Shown: positions 44,992 through 54,401 of the stretch, in pieces
Position numbering within the stretch: position 1 is the first letter of the stretch
How the letters are laid out: each line of letters begins with the position of its first letter
Assembly (NCBI GenBank): GCA_020636435.1
Contig: JACJXX010000002.1
Span: 1,116,001-1,180,000, forward strand
Source: Lewinellaceae bacterium
Lineage (GTDB): Bacteria > Bacteroidota > Bacteroidia > Chitinophagales > Saprospiraceae
Reading direction: 5' to 3'
Length of the DNA: 64,000 nt
Made by a program: the position numbers and the translations under genes
The notes under the pieces: generated by a model
What the model saw: only the letters and a program-made list of their open reading frames with translations
Told to the model about the DNA's origin: nothing
Databases searched by the model: none

Positions 44992-46075
44992 GTGCGTCGA
45001 AAGTGATTTCGAGGTGCGAAGCAGGGAGACAATGTAATGGTAAGGTGAACCCGTAAGGAAGTAATCAACAGGTGAGCACCAATACCTGTCCATGCTAAGG
45101 ACGATGATATGGTAAACGTATGTGAACTACTGTTTGACGCCTCGTTACTCGAGACAAGCGAAAGGTGCTGATACGCTTGAGCTAAAAAGCAAGAGGCCAG
45201 GTTATCGCCTTCCTTGCTGGCGATACGCAATCACAGCTCCTCCGGGGTATAAGTAGTACCTAAGTCATCGGCCAGTATGTTGAGCGAAACCCTGATACAC
45301 TTCGTTACAGGGCAGGCATGGTAAGCCAATATGGTTCTCTTAGGCACGAGGAAAGAATAAAGTGTTCAATTATGGGGCAGTAATTTTTGTGCCAGGCAAG
45401 GCGCGAAGAATGAGGATAGCCAAAGCTACCTGAGTGATGAGCAACGCAGCATGGCGCAAAAAGTACAAGCCAGAATGGACAGTTTATTCTTTCGTCGTGC
45501 CTTACTAAAGAGTAGGAAGGAGGCAACTCCCTACGACGGCCATGTTGGTAAAGGATGCTGGAGAAAGCGAATGCTCCCGCTTTATTAAAAGCGGGATAAT
45601 GAAGTGGATAGAAGTTGAGATTATTAGTTTAGTGCAAAAATAATGATCAATATTACTTCACCCGAAAGGGGGCAGACTTCCTATGCAGGTGCTCTATTAC
45701 GAAAACGCTGTACGAATGGCTTTATCTGGGATAGAGCAGTGGAAGCCATGGGTTATTTCAACCAATGAATAACTTACTGGCTGTGCCAACGGAATCATTA
45801 ACTTTAACTGAATCAAGAGTAGGGTTGATACTTTTGAATTGGGTTAATGGTAGCTGTTTTTTTGACATCTAGTATCGTAAAATCGGGCAGCCTACACTGC
45901 TCGGTGCGCTGTTCAAAAGCGTTAAGAGTGCTTGAGCGGAATGCAGGGAGCCGAGCGAAGCGACACATGAACGAAGTGAATAAACTCGCACGTTCCGTTC
46001 TTAGGGGATTAGCGGCGGCTTTTGCCGGTGGCAAAAAGAGCGCAGTAGGGGCAGCAATGCCCCCGACCTACCCGG
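44992..46075 (+). mobile_element. Group II intron without an ORF (degenerate), carrying a family 2 element
   Basis: The 5' end GTGCGTCGAAAG is followed by domain I-like sequence (GGTGAACCCGTAAGGAAG). Domain V is recognisable as GAGCGGAATGC (45934-45944) pairing with GCACGTTCCGTTC (45988-46000), with an insertion of about 25 bases in its loop. A domain VI-like stem ends near GACCTACCC (46065-46073). No reverse transcriptase is encoded, and a family 2 element is inserted at 45344. The boundaries are approximate. 46076-46293 holds only a short hairpin (CCCTG ... CAGGG, also at 45287) and the end of the next gene. Confidence 0.65.
45344..45500 (+). mobile_element. Family 2 short palindromic element, copy 3
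   Basis: 157 bp, nearly identical to copy 4 at 56242 (two differences). Flanks CTTAG and CTTAC agree at 4 of 5 bases. Ends CACGAGGAAAGAATAAAGTG pair with the complementary right end. Inserted in the ORF-less group II intron. Confidence 0.85.
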
Positions 46076-46293
46076 CAACAGCGACTGACATTTAAACCTA
46101 CCCACTGGGCAAAGGTGTCCGTCACTGTTCCAGAGCCCTCCCTGATACGCTTCGCTACAGGGCAGGCACACCACCGTATCCCGACCCTACGGGTGCGGGA
46201 CAGGCTGTACGGATCGCCCCGGCCCTTGGTAGCGCGGTATGGGCTTTAATTGGCCAGCTTTCTGACAAAACCACCTGCGATGCAGTATGACTA

Positions 46294-47247
46294 TTACTCC
46301 AAAGGCACGCCCGCCTCCGCCACTGAACTCAGCGCAAAAATTCCATACCCCCCTTCGACATTGCTGTGCACCGTCACCGGCTCGGCAAAGGGGTTGTCCA
46401 ATGCGTCATAATACTGCCTGAGCGAAAGGTCGTACAGAAAGGCATCGCGGGAGAGGGAATAAAGCCGCGCCACAAGGCGGGCATTGGGCGCCCCTTCCGG
46501 CAGTGCGCCCGGGTAGGCGTAGAGGCTCACCGTGTAAGAACTGCCATTAAACGATTTGTCGGTCAGAACCTGCTCATAATGGTAGCCATACTGCACGACC
46601 TGGTCCAGCGTGCTGGCGTATACCGGGTTGCGGTAAGTAAGGGTATCCCCCCCCGGCTGCACTTCCGAAATCTCATAATAAAACTCCAGCGCATAGTAAT
46701 TCTCCTCTCCTGCCGGGTCAGAGAACTGCACCTCGATGCCGTCGGCGCGGCGCCCCTCGTCGTCGATGGCGCCGTCGCGTTCTACCCTTAGAGAATGGAT
46801 CGGGACAGGAACAGGCATGCGCTGCTCAGCAAAAATGGGCTCATAACCCGGAGTGCTCGCATCCATCCGATAGAGGCCGGGAGCTGTGCCTAAGGGTTCA
46901 TCCAGGGAAAGGAAATACTTCAATTTGCCCGGCATAAAGGAAAAATCGTTGCCTAGCAATTCGCCGTCCCGGAAAAGGCGGACGGTTGCATCCTCCGGAA
47001 TGTCGTAAGCTGAAGTATCCAGTATGCCCAGGCTGTTGGCTACCAGGGCCGTAATGCCGATATCCAGGCTGGAAATACGTGCATTGAGCACCAGCCGGGA
47101 TTCGTGCTCCGGAATGTCCACCTCCACCACCTGCCTGAAATTGTCGGGGTTACAGCCAGCAATGAGGGCGATTAAAAAGCTCAGGGTCGTTACTTTTATA
47201 ATGATTACTTTTATAATCATTATATTTATAATCGTTATATTTTTCAT
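46294..47247 (-). CDS. DUF4249 family lipoprotein
   Basis: About 317 residues. Lipoprotein signal with LIALIAGC. The body (VEVDIPEHESRLVLNARISS, YALEFYYEISEVQPGG) matches DUF4249, a family that in Bacteroidota nearly always follows a TonB-dependent receptor gene, as here, and presumably forms the outer-membrane lipoprotein partner. The leader is odd: it contains two copies of a codon run giving IIKV (a local AT-rich duplication), so the true start could be the ATG at 47247 or a later one. Confidence 0.85.
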   Translation of the reverse strand: MKNITIINIMIIKVIIIKVTTLSFLIALIAGCNPDNFRQVVEVDIPEHESRLVLNARISSLDIGITALVANSLGILDTSAYDIPEDATVRLFRDGELLGNDFSFMPGKLKYFLSLDEPLGTAPGLYRMDASTPGYEPIFAEQRMPVPVPIHSLRVERDGAIDDEGRRADGIEVQFSDPAGEENYYALEFYYEISEVQPGGDTLTYRNPVYASTLDQVVQYGYHYEQVLTDKSFNGSSYTVSLYAYPGALPEGAPNARLVARLYSLSRDAFLYDLSLRQYYDALDNPFAEPVTVHSNVEGGYGIFALSSVAEAGVPLE

Positions 47248-47270
47248 GATGTTGTTTTTTGTACCGAACA

Positions 47271-47321
47271 AAACTTGGCAAGTTTTGCAGCGGTTAGGCT
47301 CTGGGGAAACTTGCCAAGTTT
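47271..47321. repeat. Hairpin with AAACTTGgCAAGTTT arms
   Basis: AAACTTGGCAAGTTT (47271-47285) pairs with AAACTTGCCAAGTTT (47307-47321). It lies between the TonB receptor and DUF4249 genes. The same arm type occurs at 24379-24425. Confidence 0.55.
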
Positions 47322-47334
47322 AACGGTCCGTTTT

Positions 47335-49704
47335 TCAAAACTTAAACTGATACGACACCGACGGTATAATCGGCAATATGCTTACCTCCCGGAACCTCCG
47401 CTTCTCGTAGGACTGCCCCGTTTGCGCATCGAACACCCGTTCAGTATCCAGGGTCATGTAATAAGGATTGCGGTGGTAGTAGGCATTGTAAACGCCCACC
47501 ACCCAGGTGCGCTCCCATTTTGGTTTTTTCTTATTGAACTGCACGCTCAGGTCGAGGCGGTGATAGTCAGTCATGCGGAAGGCGTTCTTTTGGCCGCCGG
47601 ATTCGATCTCTGCGTTGCCGACGAAGGGGTTCTCAAAACCTCCGGCGTAGACATCATGGGGGTAGCGGAAGGTATTGAGCGTCACGGCGTTTCCGGTGCC
47701 ATAGATCCAGGCGGCGGAGAAGCTCACCTTTTCGCTCAGGTCGTAATTGAGCACCAGGGAAACGTCGTGGCGGCGGTCGTACCGGAAGGGAAAGCGGCGG
47801 CCGCTGTTGATCTCGTCGAACTCCCGCCAGTTCCAGCTCAGGGTATAACCCAGCCAGCCGGAAAGGCGACCCCTTTTCTTCTGAATGAACAACTCCAGCC
47901 CGTAGCTTTCGCCATCGCCCTGGGTAACTTTGTCCTGCCAGTCGTTTTCCAGGCCGAAGAGGAAGCTGGCGCCTTCTTTATAGGAGATCACATTGTGCAT
48001 CTGCTTGTAGTACCCTTCCAGGCTGATCTCATAATCTTCTCCCAGGGTGCGGGCGGCGCCCAGAGCGGCCTGCCAGCTCTGCTGCGGCTTGATGCGGGCG
48101 GTACTGGGCACCCACAGGTCGGTGGGCAGGCTGAACGACTCGCTGGTCAGCAGGTTGATGTATTGCGTCATGGTGGCGAAAGAGCCTTTGAGCGACCAGT
48201 TGCTGTTCAGCAGGTAGCGCAGGCCCAGGCGGGGCTGAAGGGAGGAATAGAATTTGCCATCCACTGCGAAGCCGGAAGCGTGGACGCCCAGGTTGGCCTT
48301 GAGGGCGCCGAACTGCATGTCGTCTTCCAGATAGAGGGCAAATTCAGTGCTGTGGGCATTCTGCGAGCCGACCAGGGTGTCGAACTGTTCTTCCGCAAAC
48401 TCGGCATTGAGGGCCAGGGCGCCCGGCTCGTAGCGGTGGTTGATGGCCGAGGCGCCAAAGCGGATGTAGTGTTGGGGGCTGGGTATGAAGTCGAAGTCGA
48501 TCCGGGCGGCGAGGTCCTCGATGCCGGAAAAATATTTAGCGGAATAGGTCTCGGTTTGCTCGTCGAAGCGGTCCTCAAACTCGGCCAGGATGTTGATGCG
48601 GTAGCGGCTGTAGGTCAGCGTGGTGTTGGCGAAGAGCTTGCTGTTGAGCTGCCAGTTCCAGCGCAGGGCGGAGATGACGTTGCCCCAGTCGATGCCGCCT
48701 TTGAATCTGCCGTTCTCTTCTTTGAACTCGTTGGCGAAGACGTCGGAGCCGAAATAGCCGCTGAGGTAGAGCCGGTGTTTGTCGTTGATCTTGTGTTGTA
48801 TCTTCGCGTTGAGGTCGTAGAAGTAAAGGTCTACGTTGAGGTCGGTGCCAGGTTCTTCATTGGCGTTGATGATGGGAGCGAAGATCAGGTCGGCGTAGGT
48901 ACGCCGGCCGGAGATGAGGAAGGAAGTCTTATCTTTGAAGATCGGCCCCTCCAGCGCCAGCTTGGAGGAGATCAGCCCGAGGGCGCCCTCTCCGTGGAAT
49001 TCCTGCAGGTTGCCTTCCTTCATATTGATCTCCAGCACCGAGGAAAGGCGGCCGCCGTAGCGGGCAGGGAAGCCCCCTTTGGTGAGGGTGACGTTCTTGA
49101 TGGCGTCGGCATTGAAGACCGAAAAGATACCCAGCAGGTGGGAGACGTTGTAGACCGGCACGCCGTCGAGCAGCACCAGGTTCTGGTCGGGGCTGCCGCC
49201 GCGCACGTACAGGCCGGTCTGCCCTTCGCCGCCCGACTGCACGCCGGGCAGCAATTGCAGGGCTTTGAGCACGTCGACCTCCCCCAGCAGGGCAGGCACC
49301 TTTTTGATCTGGGCAATGGGAATGTCGATCTGGCTCATTTGGGTGCGTTCTTCGATGCGGGCGCCGTTCTTTGTAGCGGAAACGACGACTTCCTCCAGTT
49401 GCACTGCGCCGGCCAGGCCGATGTTCAGGCCAATGTCCTTGTCCAGGTACAAATCCCGGTGGCTGGCCTCATAGCCGATGTAGGAAAACGATAAGGATAC
49501 GGAATCGGCGGGCAGGGTAAGGCTGAAGAAGCCATAAGTGTTGGCCACGGCGCCATTCCCGCTCCGGCTGTCGTAAACGTTGGCGCTGATCAGGGGCTCC
49601 CCTGAGCTGGCGTCCCGGATGTATCCGCTGATGGTGTGCTTTTGGGCGTTGGCCAGCAGCACGCAGAATAACAGAAGAAAAACAGAGGCTAGTAGATGTT
49701 TCAT
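47335..49704 (-). CDS. TonB-dependent outer-membrane receptor with carboxypeptidase-regulatory-like domain
   Basis: 789 residues. Signal peptide (MKHLLASVFLLLFCVLLANA), then a carboxypeptidase D regulatory-like domain (HTISGYIRDASSGEPLISAN, residues 23-105), a plug domain (QIKKVPALLGEVDVLKALQL, VRGGSPDQNLVLLDGVPVYN) and a 22-strand barrel. Substrate unknown. The downstream DUF4249 gene is its usual partner, so the two are probably one operon for uptake of a still unknown compound. Confidence 0.93.
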   Translation of the reverse strand: MKHLLASVFLLLFCVLLANAQKHTISGYIRDASSGEPLISANVYDSRSGNGAVANTYGFFSLTLPADSVSLSFSYIGYEASHRDLYLDKDIGLNIGLAGAVQLEEVVVSATKNGARIEERTQMSQIDIPIAQIKKVPALLGEVDVLKALQLLPGVQSGGEGQTGLYVRGGSPDQNLVLLDGVPVYNVSHLLGIFSVFNADAIKNVTLTKGGFPARYGGRLSSVLEINMKEGNLQEFHGEGALGLISSKLALEGPIFKDKTSFLISGRRTYADLIFAPIINANEEPGTDLNVDLYFYDLNAKIQHKINDKHRLYLSGYFGSDVFANEFKEENGRFKGGIDWGNVISALRWNWQLNSKLFANTTLTYSRYRINILAEFEDRFDEQTETYSAKYFSGIEDLAARIDFDFIPSPQHYIRFGASAINHRYEPGALALNAEFAEEQFDTLVGSQNAHSTEFALYLEDDMQFGALKANLGVHASGFAVDGKFYSSLQPRLGLRYLLNSNWSLKGSFATMTQYINLLTSESFSLPTDLWVPSTARIKPQQSWQAALGAARTLGEDYEISLEGYYKQMHNVISYKEGASFLFGLENDWQDKVTQGDGESYGLELFIQKKRGRLSGWLGYTLSWNWREFDEINSGRRFPFRYDRRHDVSLVLNYDLSEKVSFSAAWIYGTGNAVTLNTFRYPHDVYAGGFENPFVGNAEIESGGQKNAFRMTDYHRLDLSVQFNKKKPKWERTWVVGVYNAYYHRNPYYMTLDTERVFDAQTGQSYEKRRFREVSILPIIPSVSYQFKF

Positions 49705-50053
49705 AAGAGGTATTTGCGTACAAACAATCGGGTTAACATCCTTTTATTACCGGTTTTAAGGAATTCCCCCCCAAAAGAAAGGTGTTTTTTTTTAAAATTG
49801 CGCACATTTATGGGAAGGCGGAAGTGGGAAGGGGGAAGTCGGAAGGGGGAAGACGCTCATTTTGGGGTCCATTCCGACTTCCGATTTCGTACTTCCTACT
49901 TAAAATTGAGCCATGTCCAAAGTTCAATACAGACGGGGGCCGGATTATGGGGTATCAGTTGTTAGTCGTATGTTGTTGGTTGCTGGCGGCCAACAAACGA
50001 CGATCAACCGTCAACAATCCGGCATTCTTTGCCCCACAAACTACCCAAAACAC

Positions 50054-51349
50054 ATGATAGGCAACATTCTTCTCACTTTATTCCTCGTATTGCTCAACGG
50101 CTTTTTCGTCGCCGCCGAGTTTGCCATTGTCAAGGTGCGCACTTCGCAGATACAGGTGCGGACCCAGCAAAACCTGGCGGCGCGGGTGGCCGAGTCAGTC
50201 ATCGCTAACCTCGACGCCTACCTGGCCGCCACCCAGCTCGGCATCACCCTGGCCAGCCTGGGCCTGGGCTGGATCGGCGAAGGCGTCGTGTCAGAAATCA
50301 TCCTCGCCACCATGCACGGGCTGGGACTGGAAATAAGCGAGGCGGCGGCCCATCAGATTGCCCTGCCCACTTCCTTTGCCCTGATCACGGTGCTGCACAT
50401 CGTCTTCGGGGAGCTGGCGCCTAAGTCGCTCGCCATCCGTTTTCCGACCCGGACGGCAATGCTGACCGCCATCCCTCTCCGGGTTTTTTACTTCATTTTC
50501 GCCTGGCCCATCAGGCTGCTCAACGGAATTGCCAACGCCTTCCTCAAGCTGATCGGCATACAGCCGGTGCCGCACGCCGAGGTCCACTCCGAGGAAGAGC
50601 TGAAGCTCATCATTGCCGAGAGCGCCGAAGGAGGCGCCATCCATTCTTCCGAACGCGAATTGATCCAGAATGTCTTCAACTTCGATGACCGCCTGGTCCG
50701 CCAGGTGCTCAAGCCCCGCACCCAGATCATCGCCCTGGATGTGGAAACCCCGATCGGCGAAGCCATTGAAACGGCTCTGGCGGAGGGCTACTCCCGTTTT
50801 CCGGTCTATGAAAAGAGCGTCGACAACATCTTCGGGTTCGTGACCACCAAAGATTTGCTGGCGGCAGCCTACCGAAAGGAGCAGGCCAGCCTGCGCGAGA
50901 TGGCGCGGCCCGTTATCTTCACCCCGGTCAGCCGGAAAGTGATGTCTCTGCTGCGCCAGTTTCAGCGCGAACGGTCTCAACTGGCGGTGGTGGTCAGCGA
51001 ATTTGGCGGCACCGTGGGCCTGGTTACTATGGAAGACATCCTGGAAGAGCTGGTGGGAGAAATTCAGGACGAATACGATTCCGAACAGCCGGTCGTGGAA
51101 AAAACAGGGGAAAACAGGTTTCGCGTACTGGCCCAAAACCCCGTCGACGAGATCAACCACTACCTGCCCGAACCCCTGCCGGAAAGCGCGGATTACGTCA
51201 CCCTGGCCGGCCTTATCCTTCAGACCGCCCAGGATGTGCCCACCGCAGGGCAAACCTTTGCCATCGGCAACTACCAGGTGAAGATTACACTCATACAGCA
51301 CACCAGCCCCGAAGAAGTGGAATTGGAATGGCAAGGACAAAAGTCATAG
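50054..51349 (+). CDS. Hemolysin/CNNM family membrane protein with CBS and CorC domains
   Basis: 431 residues from ATG 50054, chosen because it opens the first membrane helix (MIGNILLTLFLVLLNGFFVA, then AEFAIVKVR). Four helices of DUF21/CNNM type are followed by a CBS pair (VLKPRTQIIALDVETPIGEA, FPVYEKSVDNIFGFVTTKDL) and a CorC/HlyC domain (VVVSEFGGTVGLVTMEDILE, ELVGEIQDEYD). Family members transport or regulate Mg2+ and other divalent cations. The preceding 49705-50053 holds only a purine-rich stretch (GGGAAGGGGGAAG). Confidence 0.93.
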   Translation: MIGNILLTLFLVLLNGFFVAAEFAIVKVRTSQIQVRTQQNLAARVAESVIANLDAYLAATQLGITLASLGLGWIGEGVVSEIILATMHGLGLEISEAAAHQIALPTSFALITVLHIVFGELAPKSLAIRFPTRTAMLTAIPLRVFYFIFAWPIRLLNGIANAFLKLIGIQPVPHAEVHSEEELKLIIAESAEGGAIHSSERELIQNVFNFDDRLVRQVLKPRTQIIALDVETPIGEAIETALAEGYSRFPVYEKSVDNIFGFVTTKDLLAAAYRKEQASLREMARPVIFTPVSRKVMSLLRQFQRERSQLAVVVSEFGGTVGLVTMEDILEELVGEIQDEYDSEQPVVEKTGENRFRVLAQNPVDEINHYLPEPLPESADYVTLAGLILQTAQDVPTAGQTFAIGNYQVKITLIQHTSPEEVELEWQGQKS

Positions 51350-51447
51350 TCTTTATTTTTTTTTGTTAATACTATGAGGGCCGAAAAATCCTTAGTTTTG
51401 ACCGAAAATCAACTCCCCTGGAGTTTTTGAACCATAAAACATTAGCC

Positions 51448-51852
51448 ATGAATGTCACGCATATCGAACACATCGGCATCGCGGTAGAAAACATGGAGCA
51501 AGCCATCGCCTACTACGAAAACGTGCTCGGCCTGAAATGCTACGCCATCGAAGAGGTGGCCGACCAGAAAGTCAAAACGGCTTTCTTTATGGTAGGGCAG
51601 ACTAAAATCGAATTGCTCGAATCTACCAGCCCGGAAGGGCCCATCGGCAAACACATTGAAAAGCGGGGCCCGGGCCTCCACCACCTGGCATTTGCGGTGA
51701 GCGATGTAGCTCAATCTCTGCAGGAAGCCGAAAGCAAAGGGGTTCGGCTGATCGATAAAACGCCGCGCAAGGGCGCCGAAAGCCTCAACATCGGTTTCCT
51801 CCATCCAAAGTCTACCCTGGGAGTGCTTACGGAATTTTGCGGCAAGAAGTAA
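51448..51852 (+). CDS. mce: Methylmalonyl-CoA epimerase
   Basis: 134 residues from ATG 51448. Glyoxalase-fold signature: HIEHIGIAVENMEQAIAYYE, then KIELLESTSPEGPIGKHIEK and GPGLHHLAFAV with metal-binding His residues, LTEFCGKK at the end with the final metal Glu. It interconverts (R)- and (S)-methylmalonyl-CoA. It heads the decarboxylase operon, linking the mutase product to the Na+-pumping enzyme. Confidence 0.95.
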   Translation: MNVTHIEHIGIAVENMEQAIAYYENVLGLKCYAIEEVADQKVKTAFFMVGQTKIELLESTSPEGPIGKHIEKRGPGLHHLAFAVSDVAQSLQEAESKGVRLIDKTPRKGAESLNIGFLHPKSTLGVLTEFCGKK

Positions 51853-51940
51853 CTTTGTTAATAGTAGGTTGATTGAGTTAAAAGGGTTGATCAGCAGCCC
51901 GGCAATCAACCCCATCACCCAATCAACTCGACCAACTAAA

Positions 51941-53500
51941 ATGAGTTTACAAGACAAAATCCGCCAACTTACCGAACTGCGCAACCAGGCCCGGCTGGGT
52001 GGCGGCGAGAAGCGCATCGACAAACAACACCAGCAGGGCAAGTTTACCGCCCGCGAACGCATCGACATGCTGCTCGACGAGGGCAGCTTCGAAGAATACG
52101 ATATGTTCGTCACCCACCGCTGCCACGACTTCGGCCTGGAAGAGCAACAGTACCTGGGCGACGGCGTGGTGACCGGCCGGGGAACCATCGACGGCAGGGT
52201 CGTTTATGTATTCTCTCAGGATTTCACGGTCCTGGGAGGCTCCTTGTCCGAAACCTTCGCCATGAAGATTTGCAAGGTCATGGATCAGGCCATGAAGATG
52301 GGCGCTCCGCTCATCGGCCTGAACGACAGCGGGGGCGCGCGCATCCAGGAAGGGGTGAACAGCCTGGCCGGTTATGCCGAGATTTTCTACCGCAACATAC
52401 AGGCCTCGGGCGTCATCCCGCAGATTTCGGCCATCTTTGGCCCTTGCGCCGGCGGGGCGGTCTACTCTCCTGCCCTGACCGACCTCATTATCATGAGCGA
52501 ACAGACCAGCTACATGTTCGTCACCGGGCCCAAAGTGACCAAGACCGTTACCGGCGAGGACATCAGCACCGAAAACCTGGGCGGGGCCGACATTCACACC
52601 AGAAAATCGGGCGTGGCGCACTTCAAGGCCAAAGACGAGGAAGAAGGGATTTTGCTGATCCGAAAGGTGCTGGAGTACCTGCCCCAAAACAACCTCGAAG
52701 AGCCTATCGCCACGGAATGCGACGACCCCATCGAGCGCATCGACGACGAGCTGAACGACATCGTGCCGGACGATCCCAACAAGCCCTACGACGTCAAGGA
52801 CATCATCCACCGCATCGTTGATTATGAGGAGTTTCTTGAAGTTCAACGGCTGTACGCCAAGAATATCGTCACCGGCTTCGCTAAGTTCGGGGGGATGCCC
52901 TGCGGCATCGTGGCCAACCAGCCCAACTTCCTGGCCGGCGTACTGGATATCGACGCCTCCCGCAAAGCCGCGCGCTTCGTGCGCCTTTGCGACGCCTTCA
53001 ACATCCCCATCCTCACCCTGGTGGATGTGCCCGGATTTCTACCTGGCAGTTTTCAGGAATACGGCGGCATCATCATCCATGGCGCCAAGCTGCTCTACGC
53101 CTACGGCGAGGCCACCGTGCCCAAGATCACCATCACCCTGCGCAAGGCCTACGGCGGCGCCCACGACGTGATGGGCTCCAAGCAACTGCGCGCCGACCTC
53201 AACTACGCCTGGCCCGGCGCCGAGATCGCCGTGATGGGCGCCAAAGGGGCGATTGAGGTCCTGGAAGGCAGAAAACTGAGCAAGATCGAAGATGAAGAAG
53301 AGCGGGCGGCCGCTCATTTGAAAATGGAGGAGGAATACCGGGAGAAGTTCGCCAACCCTTATGTGGCCGCCCGTTACGGCTATATCGACGACGTGATTGA
53401 ACCCCGCAATACCCGCTGGAGGATCGCGCGGGCCCTGCGCTCGCTTTCCACCAAAAAGGAGGTGGGGCCGCCGAAAAAGCATGGGAATTTACCCCTGTAA
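51941..53500 (+). CDS. mmdA: Acyl-CoA carboxyltransferase, methylmalonyl-CoA decarboxylase alpha subunit
   Basis: 519 residues from ATG 51941. Both carboxyltransferase halves are complete: FSQDFTVLGGSLSETFAMKI, GLNDSGGARIQEGVNSLAGY, FGPCAGGAVYSPALTD with the oxyanion loop, and in the C-half GVLDIDASRKAARFVRLCDA and LVDVPGFLPGSFQEYGGI. The same fold serves propionyl-CoA carboxylase beta. The operon context with OadG-, biotin- and OadB-type subunits favours methylmalonyl-CoA decarboxylase. Confidence 0.93.
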   Translation: MSLQDKIRQLTELRNQARLGGGEKRIDKQHQQGKFTARERIDMLLDEGSFEEYDMFVTHRCHDFGLEEQQYLGDGVVTGRGTIDGRVVYVFSQDFTVLGGSLSETFAMKICKVMDQAMKMGAPLIGLNDSGGARIQEGVNSLAGYAEIFYRNIQASGVIPQISAIFGPCAGGAVYSPALTDLIIMSEQTSYMFVTGPKVTKTVTGEDISTENLGGADIHTRKSGVAHFKAKDEEEGILLIRKVLEYLPQNNLEEPIATECDDPIERIDDELNDIVPDDPNKPYDVKDIIHRIVDYEEFLEVQRLYAKNIVTGFAKFGGMPCGIVANQPNFLAGVLDIDASRKAARFVRLCDAFNIPILTLVDVPGFLPGSFQEYGGIIIHGAKLLYAYGEATVPKITITLRKAYGGAHDVMGSKQLRADLNYAWPGAEIAVMGAKGAIEVLEGRKLSKIEDEEERAAAHLKMEEEYREKFANPYVAARYGYIDDVIEPRNTRWRIARALRSLSTKKEVGPPKKHGNLPL

Positions 53501-53605
53501 ACAAGCTGTATTGTTTAATGGCTATATTGCTAAACGGCTGAATGGCCGGCGGGAAAGGCCGCATTGCCGGCAGCCATAACAATCAAGCCATTCAACCTTA
53601 AACCT

Positions 53606-53953
53606 ATGAATATCAACTGGGATATTATCATCGATGGATTGCTCATTTCCGGCGTCGGCTACCTGGTCGTCCTGCTGGCGCTCAGCTTATTGTACTTTGT
53701 TTTTCGCTACTTGCCCAATGTGCTCCACGCCCGCGTCCGCTCCCGGTTGCGCCGGCAGGGCAAACCCATCCGGGAAGATGAAGAACTGACCATTGGAGGC
53801 AATGAAAGCGCCGCCATTTCCACCGCCTTGTACCTGTACTTCGACGAGGTGCACGACGAAGAGAACACCATCATGACCATCAAAAAGGTATCCAAGCGTT
53901 ACTCTCCCTGGAGCTCCAAGATCTTCGGGGTGATGAAAAACCTTAAACCATGA
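53606..53953 (+). CDS. OadG family subunit of the Na+-pumping decarboxylase
   Basis: 115 residues from ATG 53606. One N-terminal membrane helix (LLISGVGYLVVLLALSLLYF) followed by a basic and then acidic cytoplasmic region, as in the gamma/delta (OadG) subunits that hold the complex together. The C-terminal part overlaps the biotin-carrier gene by 4 bp (ATGA). Position in the operon is the strongest evidence. Confidence 0.85.
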   Translation: MNINWDIIIDGLLISGVGYLVVLLALSLLYFVFRYLPNVLHARVRSRLRRQGKPIREDEELTIGGNESAAISTALYLYFDEVHDEENTIMTIKKVSKRYSPWSSKIFGVMKNLKP

Positions 53954-54378
53954 AAAAATACAAATTCATTATAAAAGGGCACGATTACGAAGTAGACATC
54001 CTGAACTACGAGAACGATGTAGTCGAACTGGAAGTCAACGGCACCCATTACTCCGTGGAAGTGCAGCGAGAGGTAAAAGACAAACCGAAGACTCCCAGGC
54101 TGGTGCGGACCGCCGTGCCCAAACCCAGCCCGGAAGAAGCCGGCATCGCCAGGGCCCCCAGCCCGACAGTAACGGTCAAGACGCCTCTGCCGGGCACCAT
54201 CCTCAAGATACTGGCCAAGGAAGGCGACCAGGTGAAAAAAGGCGACACCTTGCTGATTATGGAGGCCATGAAAATGGAGAACAATATCATCGCAGAAAAA
54301 GCAGGAAAAGTGGTGCAGGTCAGAGTCAAAGAAGGCGATACGGTCCTTCAGAATGACGTGCTGATCGTACTGGAATAA
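53950..54378 (+). CDS. mmdC: Biotin carrier subunit of the methylmalonyl-CoA decarboxylase
   Basis: 142 residues. A proline/alanine-rich linker (PKPSPEEAGIARAPSPTV) leads to a biotinyl domain with the biotin-accepting lysine in IMEAMKMENNI. It shuttles the carboxyl group from the alpha to the beta subunit. Start overlaps the upstream gene by 4 bp. Confidence 0.95.
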   Translation: MKKYKFIIKGHDYEVDILNYENDVVELEVNGTHYSVEVQREVKDKPKTPRLVRTAVPKPSPEEAGIARAPSPTVTVKTPLPGTILKILAKEGDQVKKGDTLLIMEAMKMENNIIAEKAGKVVQVRVKEGDTVLQNDVLIVLE

Positions 54379-54401
54379 CCCCCTCCCAAGAAGTCTCACT
54401 C

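Noticed and set aside
45847..46095. 82-codon plus-strand frame
   Set aside because: It lies across domains V and VI of the group II intron remnant, so it is structural RNA sequence.
43780..46290. A DGR template repeat
   Set aside because: I looked for a near-copy of the last 130 bases of the lipoprotein gene with adenine-specific differences and found none in the window.
47275..49494. 739-codon plus-strand frame
   Set aside because: It is the antisense shadow of the TonB receptor.
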